Source of the DNA: Bin87 sp965204685
GTDB taxonomy: Bacteria; Chloroflexota; Dehalococcoidia; Lucifugimonadales; UBA3495
Length of the DNA: 64,000 nt
Direction of reading: 5' to 3'
Assembly: GCA_965204685.1 (NCBI GenBank)
Contig: OZ242004.1
Span: 3,596,001 to 3,660,000 of the forward strand
Shown here one piece after another: positions 33,351 through 41,277 of this stretch. Made by a program: the position numbers and the translations under genes. Each line of letters starts with the position of its first letter. Within the stretch, counting starts at the first letter, position 1. The notes below the pieces were generated by a model. The model saw only the letters and a program-made list of their open reading frames with translations. It did not search any database and had not been told where the DNA came from.

Positions 33351-33399
33351 GGGCTTAATGGCAAGCGAGTTTTGCACAGCCTTACCGCTGCTCAAATCG

Positions 33400-33428
33400 T
33401 TGACTGCCCGGTGGGCCGCCGCTAGAAT
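33400..33428 (+). promoter_or_regulatory. Promoter of the infC-rpmI-rplT operon
   Basis: TTGACT at 33400-33405, a 17-base spacer and TAGAAT at 33423-33428. Expected transcription start about 33434-33436, at the ATG of a 20-codon ORF. Confidence 0.78.
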
Positions 33429-33434
33429 AGTGCA

Positions 33435-33497
33435 ATGATGAGCGGTTGGGGCTATTCCGGTCCCAGCCTTCTACGTTACGCACCATCAAGGAGGTGA
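33435..33497 (+). CDS. Possible leaderless upstream ORF before infC
   Basis: A 20-codon ORF (MMSGWGYSGPSLLRYAPSRR). Its ATG coincides with the predicted transcription start, and its TGA lies within the Shine-Dalgarno of infC (AAGGAGGTGA). Translation of it would place a terminating ribosome over the infC ribosome-binding site, which suggests coupling or attenuation. No homologue is known to me, so it may be fortuitous. Confidence 0.4.
   Translation: MMSGWGYSGPSLLRYAPSRR
33488..33497 (+). promoter_or_regulatory. Full-length Shine-Dalgarno deciding the AUA start of infC
   Basis: AAGGAGGTGA complements the 3' end of 16S rRNA over ten bases. GGAGG ends seven bases before ATA at 33502. No ATG, GTG or TTG is in frame near it. 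Confidence 0.85.
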
Positions 33498-33501
33498 CGC
33501 C

Positions 33502-34056
33502 ATAGCCAGGCAGTACAGGGTCAACGAACAGATACGCGTCCCACGGGTACGAGTTATTGGAGAAGATGGCGAGCAGCTTGGCGTAATGACGGTGTCCGAC
33601 GCTCTCTCCAGGGCGCGGATGAATGACCTTGACCTGGTGGAAGTGGCGCCCAACGCCGATCCGCCGGTCGCGCGGCTGCTGGACTACGGAAAGCTCCGGT
33701 ACCTCTCGTCCAAGAAGGAACGCGAGACCCGCAAATCCCAGAAAAGCAACGAGTTGAAGGAAGTACGGTTCCGCCCCAACATCGGCACCCACGACTTTGA
33801 CGCCAAGCTGCGGAAGGTGCGCCAGTTCATCGGCAACGGCGACAAGGTCAAGCTGACGGTGCGGTTCCGCGGACGCGAGGCGGTGCATCAGCAAAACGGT
33901 CTTTCGCTGTTGAAGCGGGTAGCCGAGGAGCTGAAAGACGATATTCGACTGGAGCAGCAGCCCTCGATGGAAGGACGGGCCATGTCCATGGTCCTGATAC
34001 CCAACCCGACGGTGGCCGCTCGCAACGAACGAAAGGAAGCAGTAGCTACGGAATAA
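33502..34056 (+). CDS. infC: Translation initiation factor IF-3 (AUA start)
   Basis: IF-3 binds the 30S subunit and discriminates against non-canonical start codons. Starting at ATA (33502) gives 184 residues: IARQYRVNEQIRVPRVRVIG, GEQLGVMTVSDALSRA, PVARLLDYGKLRY, KEVRFRPNIGTHDFDAKLR and the C-terminal RAMSMVLIPN. A start at the first GTG/ATG within the frame would delete the conserved YRVNEQIR N-terminus. The rare start plus a very strong Shine-Dalgarno is the known autoregulatory design of infC. Cotranscribed with rpmI and rplT. Confidence 0.95.
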   Translation: MARQYRVNEQIRVPRVRVIGEDGEQLGVMTVSDALSRARMNDLDLVEVAPNADPPVARLLDYGKLRYLSSKKERETRKSQKSNELKEVRFRPNIGTHDFDAKLRKVRQFIGNGDKVKLTVRFRGREAVHQQNGLSLLKRVAEELKDDIRLEQQPSMEGRAMSMVLIPNPTVAARNERKEAVATE

Positions 34057-34062
34057 TCGCAC

Positions 34063-34263
34063 ATGCCCAAACTGAAAACCCACAAAGGGGCCAAGGCCCG
34101 CATACACGTGACGGGCTCCGGCAAACTGCTCCGCCGCAAGCGGATGAGCAGCCACCTCCGGCGCAAGAAGCCGAAGAAGGTCACGCGGAAATTCGCGCAG
34201 AAGATCGGCTTCGCCGACGCGGACGTGAAGCGTCTGAGCCGGCTGGTGCCCTACGACGTCTAA
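34063..34263 (+). CDS. rpmI: 50S ribosomal protein L35
   Basis: A 66-residue, highly basic protein: MPKLKTHKGAKARIHVTGSG, KLLRRKRMSSHLRRKKPKK and the C-terminal VKRLSRLVPYDV. Normal length. It lies 6 bp after infC and 18 bp before rplT in the classical infC-rpmI-rplT order. Confidence 0.97.
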   Translation: MPKLKTHKGAKARIHVTGSGKLLRRKRMSSHLRRKKPKKVTRKFAQKIGFADADVKRLSRLVPYDV

Positions 34264-34281
34264 ACTGGAGAGTCCGCAACC

Positions 34282-34647
34282 GTGCCAAGAGTCAAAAGGG
34301 GCGTGACCAAGCGCGCCCGTCACAAGAAGATCATCAAAGCCGCCAAGGGGTATCAGGCGTCATCGGGACGCAACTACAAGTGGGCCAAAGAGGCGGTGAT
34401 GCACGCCTGGAGCCACGCGTACCGTCACCGGCGGCAACGCAAGGGCGATTTTCGGCGCCTGTGGATCATACGCATCGGAGCAGCAACCCGGCAGCACGGG
34501 ATGACTTACAGCCAGTTCATGCACGGGTTGAATGTTGCGGGTATCGAAATCGACCGCAAGATGCTGGCCGACATGGCGGTGCGGGATCCGGATGCCTTCG
34601 AGCGGCTGGTCGAGGTCGCCAGGGGAGCAGCAGCAACGACTGCATAA
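34282..34647 (+). CDS. rplT: 50S ribosomal protein L20
   Basis: A 121-residue L20: PRVKRGVTKRARHKKIIKAA, KGYQASSGRNYKWAKEAVMH and RRLWIIRIGAATRQHGMTYS. It starts with GTG at 34282; GGAG is 11 bases upstream. A rho-independent terminator 30 bp after the stop ends the operon. In other bacteria L20 represses this operon; no leader mimic was examined here. Confidence 0.97.
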   Translation: MPRVKRGVTKRARHKKIIKAAKGYQASSGRNYKWAKEAVMHAWSHAYRHRRQRKGDFRRLWIIRIGAATRQHGMTYSQFMHGLNVAGIEIDRKMLADMAVRDPDAFERLVEVARGAAATTA

Positions 34648-34677
34648 ATCACGGCGACATCCTTGCACCGAAGATCC

Positions 34678-34708
34678 AGGGGCGAAAGTTATTCGCCCCT
34701 AATTTTTT
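34678..34708 (+). terminator. Rho-independent terminator after rplT
   Basis: AGGGGCGAA-AGTTA-TTCGCCCCT, a perfect 9-bp stem, followed by AATTTTTT. A nearly identical hairpin is found at 61815-61840. Confidence 0.9.
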
Positions 34709-35508
34709 GCGGATTTCCAGGTGACGAGGGCAGGCTCGGCGGCGTCGCAATCAACCAGCATGAGGTCCCGTCGCAGGTGGTTGCGGCCTCCAGCGGGTTC
34801 ACCCGGCCCGCCGGCGACGCCCACGCACAGATCGGACGGCGACGTTTTCGAAACCGTCACGAGGCGTAGCCTCCCGTCATCCATCCAATCAAACTCAAGA
34901 GCCACCGACGGATCATCGCACTGGCGCAGCAAAATGGAAGCGCCTTCGGTTGGCTCGCTGACGGCCAGGCAGACGCCGTACTGGAACAACAGAACGTGGC
35001 CAGGGAATGGGGTTCCGGAGATCGCGAACGACTGATCCTCCGGGAAGCCTTGCTTGCAGCTGTGCGCTTGCAGGTCAGCGTCCAGGCGGATGCCGGAACC
35101 GAAGCCGCGCACGTCGATGCAATAACCCAGAGGGTCGTCCAGGTCATCCTGGAGCCGAATCGATCCAACAGACTGAGCCGGGGGGCGTGCCGCCTGGGAC
35201 CGCGGTGTCGCGGAAGGAGGAGGGGCTGCCGCAGTGGCGGTTGCGGTGGGCGCAGGATCGCGCGGGGCGGTTGCAACGGTGGGCGACGTCGCGATGTGTG
35301 TTGCCGCCGGGGCAGGTTGAGTAGTGGATGTGGCGGCGGGGCCGGCCGGCTGAATGGGAGAGAACGCCGGTGACCGAGTAGCGGTTGACGGCGGAGGTGT
35401 CGCTGCGGGAGCGGTTCCGGATTGCGGGCCAGTGCCACAGGCCGCCATCGCCATGGCCGAGGCCAGCATAACAAGGCCGCAAATGACGGCGACGAACCGC
35501 ACGGTCAT
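34699..35508 (-). CDS. Lipoprotein with Pro/Ala/Thr linker and ricin-B-like beta-trefoil
   Basis: A 269-residue exported protein. The signal peptide ends with the lipobox SAMAMAAC (Cys about residue 24), so it is predicted to be lipid-anchored outside the membrane. Residues about 30-115 are a low-complexity Pro/Ala/Thr linker. The remainder (GYCIDVRGFGSG, HSCKQGFPEDQSF, LFQYGVCLAVSE, LCVGVAGGPGE) has the repeated C-x-x-V and glycine pattern of ricin-type lectin trefoils. It overlaps the upstream M20 peptidase by ATGA. The ligand is unknown; it may bind carbohydrate at the cell surface. Confidence 0.75.
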   Translation of the reverse strand: MTVRFVAVICGLVMLASAMAMAACGTGPQSGTAPAATPPPSTATRSPAFSPIQPAGPAATSTTQPAPAATHIATSPTVATAPRDPAPTATATAAAPPPSATPRSQAARPPAQSVGSIRLQDDLDDPLGYCIDVRGFGSGIRLDADLQAHSCKQGFPEDQSFAISGTPFPGHVLLFQYGVCLAVSEPTEGASILLRQCDDPSVALEFDWMDDGRLRLVTVSKTSPSDLCVGVAGGPGEPAGGRNHLRRDLMLVDCDAAEPALVTWKSAKN

Positions 35509-36836
35509 TCGTGGAAACGCTGGAGCAACTGGTAAAGCGCCTCCCCGCCGAACTCCAGGGCGGATACGGGCACGCGCTCGTTGGCGGCGTGGATGGTCTT
35601 GAGGAAGTCGAAGTCGGCGGGCAGGTTCATGGGCATCCAACCGTAGGTCTGGATGCCGAGGGTTGCAAAGTGACGACCATCGGTGCCGGCCGGCATTAGC
35701 ATGGGGACGGAGACGCCCTGGGGATCCTGTTCTCGGATGATGTCGGACAGGGTGTCGAACAACCCCATGTTGAGCACCCACGGCTTGGGTTCGAAGCGGA
35801 TGGCCTGGAGTTCGATGTTGGGGCCGGCGATGTGCTGCAGTTCGCCAAGCAGGTCCTCGGCGTCGTAGCCGGGGAGCATCCGACAATCCAGGGTGACCGT
35901 CACCTCGCTGGGGATGACGTTGGTCTTTTCGCCGCCGGCGATGACCGTGGCGTTGGCGGTGTGCCGGAACAGGGGCTCCAGCTCCTGGCCGGCCGTTCCC
36001 ATACGGCGGAGCATGCGGCCCGTAAAGGCGGGGTTGAGCAACAGTTTCAGAAAGGCGCAGTCCGGCATCGGCAGGCTACCGCTCATGGCCTCGATCATCA
36101 TGCGGGTGACCGGATGGACGTGGAAAGGCAGCGGGGTGCGGTCGAGCTTGACCAGGAACCGGGACATGCGAGTGGGCGCGGTGTCGTGGTGCACCAGGGA
36201 ACCGTGTCCACCGGGTCCGCGGGCGACGGCCTGAACCCGACAGCCCTGCTTTTCGGCGACCTGGACCATGTAGAACTTGCGGTCCCGGTAGGTCTTGCTG
36301 AAGCCGCCGAACTCGCCGACGGCGTAGCGGACGCCCTCAAAAAGCTCAGGATGAGTTCGGGCCAGCCAAGCAGCGCCGGTGTTGCCGCCGGCCTCCTCGT
36401 CGCTGACCAAGGCCAGGATCACGTCGCCGGGGAGGTTGGCATCCTCCTGATGAGCGCGGATGAAGGCGTCCATCATCATGGCGACGCCGCCTTTCATGTC
36501 CAGCGCGCCGCGGCCCCAGACGTAGTCGTCCTGAAGGCGGCCCTCGAAGGGGGGCACATCCCAAGGTTGGGAGACGGTGGGCACCACGTCGATGTGGCCG
36601 TAAAGCAGCAGCGGCGGGGCGTCGCCGCGGCCGGACAGGCGGCTGACCACGTTGAGGCGGTCAGGATCTTCGCCGAGGAGGTCGGCGGCGATGCCAGCGT
36701 CAGCAAGGACGTCCCGGCAGTGGGCGGCGCACTCGCTCTCATTGCCGGGCGGGTTGGTGGTGTCGAAGCGGATGAGCTTCTGGAGGAGCTCAGCTACAGG
36801 CGGGCGGACGCCAGTGAAACCCAGTGCGGAAACCAT
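35505..36836 (-). CDS. M20 family metallopeptidase
   Basis: A 443-residue M20 dizinc peptidase/deacylase. Ligand and catalytic motifs are LLLYGHIDVVPTV (His and Asp), WGRGALDMKGGVA (bridging Asp), ALVSDEEAGGNTG (Glu-Glu) and, near the C-terminus, IHAANERVPV (His). A dimerisation lid domain lies between. The ATG is at 36836. It is followed by the lipoprotein gene with a 4-bp overlap and preceded by PAC2. The substrate is likely a peptide or N-acyl amino acid. Confidence 0.93.
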   Translation of the reverse strand: MVSALGFTGVRPPVAELLQKLIRFDTTNPPGNESECAAHCRDVLADAGIAADLLGEDPDRLNVVSRLSGRGDAPPLLLYGHIDVVPTVSQPWDVPPFEGRLQDDYVWGRGALDMKGGVAMMMDAFIRAHQEDANLPGDVILALVSDEEAGGNTGAAWLARTHPELFEGVRYAVGEFGGFSKTYRDRKFYMVQVAEKQGCRVQAVARGPGGHGSLVHHDTAPTRMSRFLVKLDRTPLPFHVHPVTRMMIEAMSGSLPMPDCAFLKLLLNPAFTGRMLRRMGTAGQELEPLFRHTANATVIAGGEKTNVIPSEVTVTLDCRMLPGYDAEDLLGELQHIAGPNIELQAIRFEPKPWVLNMGLFDTLSDIIREQDPQGVSVPMLMPAGTDGRHFATLGIQTYGWMPMNLPADFDFLKTIHAANERVPVSALEFGGEALYQLLQRFHE

Positions 36837-36867
36837 TGGTCAACCAGCCCCGGTACGGTGGAGGAGT

Positions 36868-37761
36868 CTAGCGGTTCTCCTCATCGTCGCCGAGATCCGC
36901 GCCCAGGCCCTGCAGGAATTCTTCGATGCTGGATGGCAGCGGCGTGGTCGGCTCGGTTTGCTCATCGTCGCCGTACTCGTTGTCGTACATCTCCTCGATG
37001 CGGGTGAGCACGTCGCCGCTGGGTATCTGCCCGTCGTTGGGGCCAAGCTCGTCGTACTGCTTCTGGCCGCGTTCGGTCTGGGCGATGAAATCCGGCAGGT
37101 TGTACAGGCGGCACAGCAGATCCATCATGCGGGCTGCGCCCTGGTGATCGTCGTCCAGGTTGAGGTACTGGGGCAGGTGGACGACGAAGGCGCGGGTCTC
37201 CACTCCCGTCTCAGCGGCGGTTTGGCTGATGGTGTAGGTGATGGTGGTGGGACCTTCGTAGCTGCTGGCACGGGCGTTGGCGATGCGGTAGTCGCGTTCG
37301 ACGTTTTCACCAGTGCCCAAGCCGGAAACCACCAGCGGGCGGGTGTGTGGAACCATGTCGTACATGCCGCCGATGAGGGCGTACTGCTTCACGCCGAAGT
37401 GGTTGATGATCTCCAGCAGGGCATCGGAGTAATCTTCGCCGTAGAGGTGCGGTTCCAGGAGATGCGCGGTCAGCAGGTGCGGGCCGTCCTCCGGGTTGGC
37501 ATAGCGAATGATGGTGTTGGGAACGGTGACCTCGCGGCGGCCATTGACGAGATAGGAGCGTGGGCGGTAACGGGTGAAATCGTAGTAGCGGCCGGGGCGA
37601 TACAGGCGGCCGAGTTCCTGGCTGCGGAGGTGGCGTTCAATCCTGCCCAGGGACAGGCTGCCCACGTTCCCGACGTCGATCCAGGGCCGGAGCACGGCCA
37701 GCATGTGGGGCTGGTGCAGTTCCGGCACCGGTTCGGCGATGTCAAATTCACCAATACGCAT
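36868..37761 (-). CDS. PAC2 family protein
   Basis: A 297-residue PAC2-domain protein (proteasome-assembly-chaperone-like fold): WIDVGNVGSLSLGRIERHL, PHLYGEDYSDALLEIINHFG, VKQYALIGGMYDMVPHTRP and a C-terminal acidic tail with LPSSIEEFLQGLG. AAGGA precedes the ATG at 37761. PAC2 proteins are widespread in Actinobacteria and Chloroflexota without a firm function; a peptidase-related role would fit the adjacent M20 gene but is inference. Confidence 0.85.
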   Translation of the reverse strand: MRIGEFDIAEPVPELHQPHMLAVLRPWIDVGNVGSLSLGRIERHLRSQELGRLYRPGRYYDFTRYRPRSYLVNGRREVTVPNTIIRYANPEDGPHLLTAHLLEPHLYGEDYSDALLEIINHFGVKQYALIGGMYDMVPHTRPLVVSGLGTGENVERDYRIANARASSYEGPTTITYTISQTAAETGVETRAFVVHLPQYLNLDDDHQGAARMMDLLCRLYNLPDFIAQTERGQKQYDELGPNDGQIPSGDVLTRIEEMYDNEYGDDEQTEPTTPLPSSIEEFLQGLGADLGDDEENR

Positions 37762-37866
37762 GACGTGTCCTTGCGATAGCGCGGGTACGGAATCGGGTCA
37801 AGAAACAGTTTGCGGTTGACACCGGATTCGCTTGCAGTCTGCCGGGCGTTCAGAAAAGGATTGCTA

Positions 37867-38385
37867 CTAATTTCCAGTATCCTCTGCGCCGCTGTCGAAA
37901 CTCGGGGGCGGTTCATCAAAGGGTTGGGCGGTGTCTTCGGCGACCAAACGACGCAGATTCCACTCCCGCCAAGCGGCGTTCGCCTCCTCGATCCCCTCTG
38001 CGCGACCTTCGGCAAGTCCTTCAGCGCGACCTTTGGCGCGTCCCTCGGCGCGTCCCTTTTCGAGATTCTCCCGGCGCTTACGGCGGCTGTAATACGCGGC
38101 GATGACCATGGTGGTTGCCTCCACTCCGATTGGGCTGAAAATTCCGCAAAAAATTACGGTGGGAATAATATCGGCGGTGAGTAACGGCGGTATCTGATGC
38201 CACGGCAGTTCCCGAGAAGCTTCAATATGGGCAGCAACACGGGCGGTGATATTGAAAGCGGTGAGGGCAGTGACAGCGACACTGAAACTCCAAAAGTGCA
38301 ACCGTATACGCCGCAGGGGAATCGGCAACCCCAGTATTGAACTCCATCCGGGATCGTCCCCATAGTCCATCCCGCTGGCGGTCAT
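37867..38385 (-). CDS. Hypothetical membrane protein with EGRA(E/K)G repeats
   Basis: A 172-residue protein with hydrophobic segments at about residues 30-48 and 65-98, followed by a charged helical repeat (KGRAEGRAKGRAEGLAEGRA, partly quoted) and WREWNLRRLVAED. The repeat is typical of small uncharacterised proteins in several phyla and probably forms a coiled coil. Two starts (38385 and 38370) are possible. It is upstream of PAC2 on the same strand. Function unknown. Confidence 0.6.
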   Translation of the reverse strand: MTASGMDYGDDPGWSSILGLPIPLRRIRLHFWSFSVAVTALTAFNITARVAAHIEASRELPWHQIPPLLTADIIPTVIFCGIFSPIGVEATTMVIAAYYSRRKRRENLEKGRAEGRAKGRAEGLAEGRAEGIEEANAAWREWNLRRLVAEDTAQPFDEPPPSFDSGAEDTGN

Positions 38386-38459
38386 ATTCTATCGTACCTT
38401 TCCGCCCGGGTGACGTTGGTCGTGTCCGAGACGAATTCAAACTCCGTCCAGAGATGGCG

Positions 38460-39638
38460 TCAGCACTCGCCCATCTGCACGAGTTGGCCCTCGCGCCAGG
38501 CGGTGAACCCTCCCTTGATGGTGGCGAAGGTGTCGAGGCGCAGGGCGCCGTCGACGTTGTGGCCGGCCATGTCGTGCCACACGAACCGGCCCTGCCGCTT
38601 GTCCCATACCGCGGCGTCGCCTGCCATGCCGACGGCCAGGGAGCCGATGGTGTCCTGCAGGCCCAGGATCTCGGCGGGTCGGCTGGTGCTGGCTGTAATG
38701 GCGTCGGCCAGAGGCATACCCAGGGCGTGGAACTTGCTAACCAGGTCGTTCATCAGGTAGACGACGCGGCCGGGCGGGGCGATGTGGACGTCGGTGCTGA
38801 TGGTATCGGGGATGACGCCCTGGTCCATGGCGGCTTTCACGACCTCGACATCACAATGGATGCCAGCGTGCCCGACGTCCATGATGACGCCACGGTCGGC
38901 GGCGTCTCGGACTTCGGGGCGTATCCTGCCGGAGTTGTCCAGCATGTTCTCCGGGAAGCCGTTGAAGGCGTGGGTGGAGATGTCGCCGGGGCCGAGGTGT
39001 TCGAGCACGTCGGGCAGGGGGATAGGCGTGCCGCTGACGTGGACCATCAGGCTGACGCCGGCCTCGGTGGCGGCCTCTCGGGCCCGGGCCATGGCCTCGT
39101 GGGCGTTCCAGCGGGCTACGGCGTCGTAATGCATCCGAACCTTGACGCCGAAGACAAAACCGGGGTTGTCTTTGATGGCCTGGACGGTCTGCTCCACGTC
39201 GATGATGCGCATATCGTGGAGGCCGCCGCCCAAGACGCGATTGGCGGCCAGGCCCACGGCGCCGATGTGCAGGAAGGCGAGCAGCCGGGTACGGTGGGCC
39301 GGAAACACGTAGTCGCGCATGGCGCCGTAGTTGAGGAACCCGGCGCTGCCCGCATCGACGCCGGTGGTTACGCCGCTGCCGAGGCAGGTCTGGTCGGCGT
39401 GCACGGCGGTGCCGCTGCCGCCGTGGTAGAAATGGCCGTGGAGGTCAATGAGGCCGGGGGTGATCAGCTTGCCGCTGGCGTCGATGGCCTGAGCGGCGGC
39501 GACCGGATCGATATGATCGGCGACCGCGGCGACCTTGCCGTCCTTGAACGCGATGTCGCGGGGCTCGTCGTTGATACCCTGGGCCGGGTCGAGCAGGTTG
39601 CCGCCCGACAGGACCAGATCGTAAGTGGCGGTGGTCAT
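38460..39638 (-). CDS. Amidohydrolase/deacetylase family metallohydrolase
   Basis: A 392-residue amidohydrolase-superfamily TIM barrel. It has PGLIDLHGHFYHGG (HxH metal ligands), VFGVKVRMHYD (carboxylated Lys candidate), VSLMVHVSG (His), GDISTHAFNG (His) and PDTISTDVHIAPP (catalytic Asp). The small beta-sandwich flanks it (GGNLLDPAQGIND, GSLAVGMAGDAAVWD). GGAGGG lies about ten bases before the ATG at 39638. It resembles the dihydroorotase-like EF_0837/AHA_3915 group, some of which act on acetyl-hydroxy acids. Substrate unknown. A type A repeat lies 81 bp upstream. Confidence 0.9.
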   Translation of the reverse strand: MTTATYDLVLSGGNLLDPAQGINDEPRDIAFKDGKVAAVADHIDPVAAAQAIDASGKLITPGLIDLHGHFYHGGSGTAVHADQTCLGSGVTTGVDAGSAGFLNYGAMRDYVFPAHRTRLLAFLHIGAVGLAANRVLGGGLHDMRIIDVEQTVQAIKDNPGFVFGVKVRMHYDAVARWNAHEAMARAREAATEAGVSLMVHVSGTPIPLPDVLEHLGPGDISTHAFNGFPENMLDNSGRIRPEVRDAADRGVIMDVGHAGIHCDVEVVKAAMDQGVIPDTISTDVHIAPPGRVVYLMNDLVSKFHALGMPLADAITASTSRPAEILGLQDTIGSLAVGMAGDAAVWDKRQGRFVWHDMAGHNVDGALRLDTFATIKGGFTAWREGQLVQMGEC

Positions 39639-39718
39639 CGGATAGGTTCCCTCCAATCAAAGTCGGGCACCAAGCCCGGCATCGGCGCGTCGCTAGATCG
39701 CTACCACCAGGGGCTCAA

Positions 39719-39748
39719 TTTGCATGGATTGACAGGATGGACGGGATT
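39719..39748 (+). repeat. Type A interspersed repeat, copy 7
   Basis: TTTGCATGGATTGACAGGAT then GGACGGGATT, 81 bp upstream of the leftward amidohydrolase start. Confidence 0.85.
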
Positions 39749-39910
39749 CTGGTGACTTTAAACTACGCTAGCCCGTTCTCGCACCGGGTACGCGAATATT
39801 CCGTTCGTTGAAGTGACGTACCAAATCCGGGAGAGGGCTAACACGAAAGCGGGGATCGAATGGTCGAAATTATAAGCAATCCTCCCCGCTTCCTCATGTC
39901 GCGGCCTATG

Positions 39911-39935
39911 AATTCCGGCTTTCGCCGGAATGACG
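39911..39935. repeat. Type C palindromic repeat
   Basis: ATTCCGGC-TTTC-GCCGGAAT, a perfect 8-bp stem, then GACGAAAAA. Adjacent to the stop of the hypothetical gene at 39961, it could act as its terminator. Confidence 0.75.
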
Positions 39936-39960
39936 AAAAAACTCCAAATGGCAACAGAAC

Positions 39961-40434
39961 CTAGTCTTCGTCCCAATAGTAATCTTCAGCGGCGAGGTTT
40001 TCCTGCCACCAACGGCGGAGGCGCGGCAGGACCAATTCCTTGGGTTTGCGGAAATCCGCTTCAACGAAGTCCAGGGAGTCGGAGAGGGGCTTCGCCTCCC
40101 ACTTTTCGATGGCCTCCATGATGAACCGGCGCACCATTTCCGGGGAACGGGACTCGAGCCGGCCCAATTGGTAAGCCAAGGTGACCGCCATCTGCATCTG
40201 GCAGATCACGGCGTGAGCGTCCTCTTCGCGCAGGTTCTCGGGCATGGCGCCGGACTGGTCGATGAAGTCGTCCAAGACCTGGCCGATGATGAGCGGAGGG
40301 TCGTTTTCATCGTGTTCCGGGAGGAACTCTACCAACCGATCGGCAAGGTCGGCGACGCCTTCTTCCGGCAGGGCATAGTCGGCCCAACGATCGTCGCCGG
40401 GGTCTGAGTTGGGGATAAACTGCTCATCGCTCAT
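39961..40434 (-). CDS. Hypothetical acidic protein
   Basis: A 157-residue, acidic, mostly helical protein that I do not recognise (MSDEQFIPNSDPGDDRWADY, VICQMQMAVTLAYQLGRLES, C-terminal LRRWWQENLAAEDYYWDED, partly quoted). AGGA lies eight bases before the ATG at 40434. It is divergent from ybeY across about 70 bp. Coding character is good, with no frame breaks. Confidence 0.65.
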   Translation of the reverse strand: MSDEQFIPNSDPGDDRWADYALPEEGVADLADRLVEFLPEHDENDPPLIIGQVLDDFIDQSGAMPENLREEDAHAVICQMQMAVTLAYQLGRLESRSPEMVRRFIMEAIEKWEAKPLSDSLDFVEADFRKPKELVLPRLRRWWQENLAAEDYYWDED

Positions 40435-40467
40435 GGCGTCGTCCTGGGTCCGAAGCTGTGCAAGCAA

Positions 40468-40496
40468 TTGTATCACGGGGCCACCGGGGCGATAAT
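40468..40496 (+). promoter_or_regulatory. Promoter of ybeY, predicting a leaderless mRNA
   Basis: TTGTAT at 40468-40473, a 17-base spacer and GATAAT at 40491-40496. The expected transcription start (about 40503) coincides with the ybeY ATG, and no Shine-Dalgarno precedes it. Confidence 0.55.
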
Positions 40497-40502
40497 TTCA
40501 GA

Positions 40503-41042
40503 ATGATGGACACGTTGCTTCCCAATATTGTTGTCAGCGCACAAATCGACTTGCCGGAAGAATGGGCTGACGTTGGCGAGGAAAGGTGGTTGGAGGGGGT
40601 GGTTCGGCATGGGCTGGCCGGGTCGCTGCCGGCGGATGCACGCGGGCAAATCAGCCTGCTGCTGACGGATGACGAGACCGTTCGCGAATTGAACCGAGAG
40701 TATCGGGGGGTGGACCAAACGACGGACGTGCTGTCGTTTTCGTTCGAGCATTGGGGTCACTGGGAAGGAGACGACGAAGCGCCGAGGTCAGGTGACGACG
40801 GGCCGCCGGGATGGCCATTGCCGGATGACGAGCCGCCGCCGCTGGGGGAGATCATCGTTTCGGTTCCGCAGGCCGCGCGACAGGCGGAAAGCCAGGGGGT
40901 TCCGCTACAACGAGAGTTGGCGCTGCTGATAGTGCACGGGGCACTGCATCTGCTCGGCCACGATCACTTCAAAGACGAGGAAAGGGAGGCAATGCAGGCG
41001 CTGGAGCGAGTGGCCATGGCTGCACTGTTCAGAGAGGGGTAG
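40503..41042 (+). CDS. ybeY: Endoribonuclease YbeY (16S rRNA maturation)
   Basis: A 179-residue YbeY. It has LLLTDDETVRELNREYRGVD, TTDVLSFSFEH and the zinc site IVHGALHLLGHDH, which carries the three His ligands. Between residues about 84 and 112 there is a Pro/Asp-rich insertion (GDDEAPRSGDDGPPGWPLPD) before GEIIVSVPQAARQA, not present in compact homologues. The ATG at 40503 (or 40506) has no Shine-Dalgarno. It functions in 3' processing of 16S rRNA. Confidence 0.93.
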   Translation: MMDTLLPNIVVSAQIDLPEEWADVGEERWLEGVVRHGLAGSLPADARGQISLLLTDDETVRELNREYRGVDQTTDVLSFSFEHWGHWEGDDEAPRSGDDGPPGWPLPDDEPPPLGEIIVSVPQAARQAESQGVPLQRELALLIVHGALHLLGHDHFKDEEREAMQALERVAMAALFREG

Positions 41043-41082
41043 AGTTCTCACGCGTACCCAGCTTAAACGGCGACCGGAGCAA

Positions 41083-41113
41083 TTTTACATCGATGCACAG
41101 GATGGACAGGATT
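41083..41113 (+). repeat. Type A interspersed repeat, copy 8
   Basis: TTTTACATCGATGCACAGGA then TGGACAGGATT. It forms an inverted pair with the copy at 41188-41217, about 75 bp apart. Confidence 0.85.
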
Positions 41114-41187
41114 TGATTGATTTTATTGTCAGCGTGCCGGATGCCGGGACGCTGCTGTGGACGGAACTCCGCGATAGTATCGCCAGC

Positions 41188-41217
41188 ATTCTATTCATCC
41201 TGTCCGCCGATGCAAAA
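41188..41217 (-). repeat. Type A interspersed repeat, copy 9 (inverted)
   Basis: Reads TTTTGCATCGGCGGACAGGA then TGAATAGAAT on the minus strand. It is the only copy in this orientation in the window. Confidence 0.7.
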
Positions 41218-41277
41218 GACAATGTATCCGTGTTCGATGTCAAGGATTTTCACGCTACTTGCGGGGATGGGGCAGGG

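Larger units (their letters stand above)
33039..33399. other. Intergenic region with repeats B and C
   Basis: About 360 bp without genes: type B repeat at 33126-33174 and type C palindromes at 33251-33276 and 33328-33350, then the infC promoter. Confidence 0.7.
39639..39960. other. Intergenic region with repeats A and C
   Basis: About 320 bp without a gene. Contains type A (39719-39748) and type C (39911-39935) repeats. Confidence 0.7.

Noticed and set aside
33382..34323. A 313-codon open frame on the minus strand across infC and rpmI
   Set aside because: Shadow of the infC operon; infC, rpmI and rplT are certain on the other strand.
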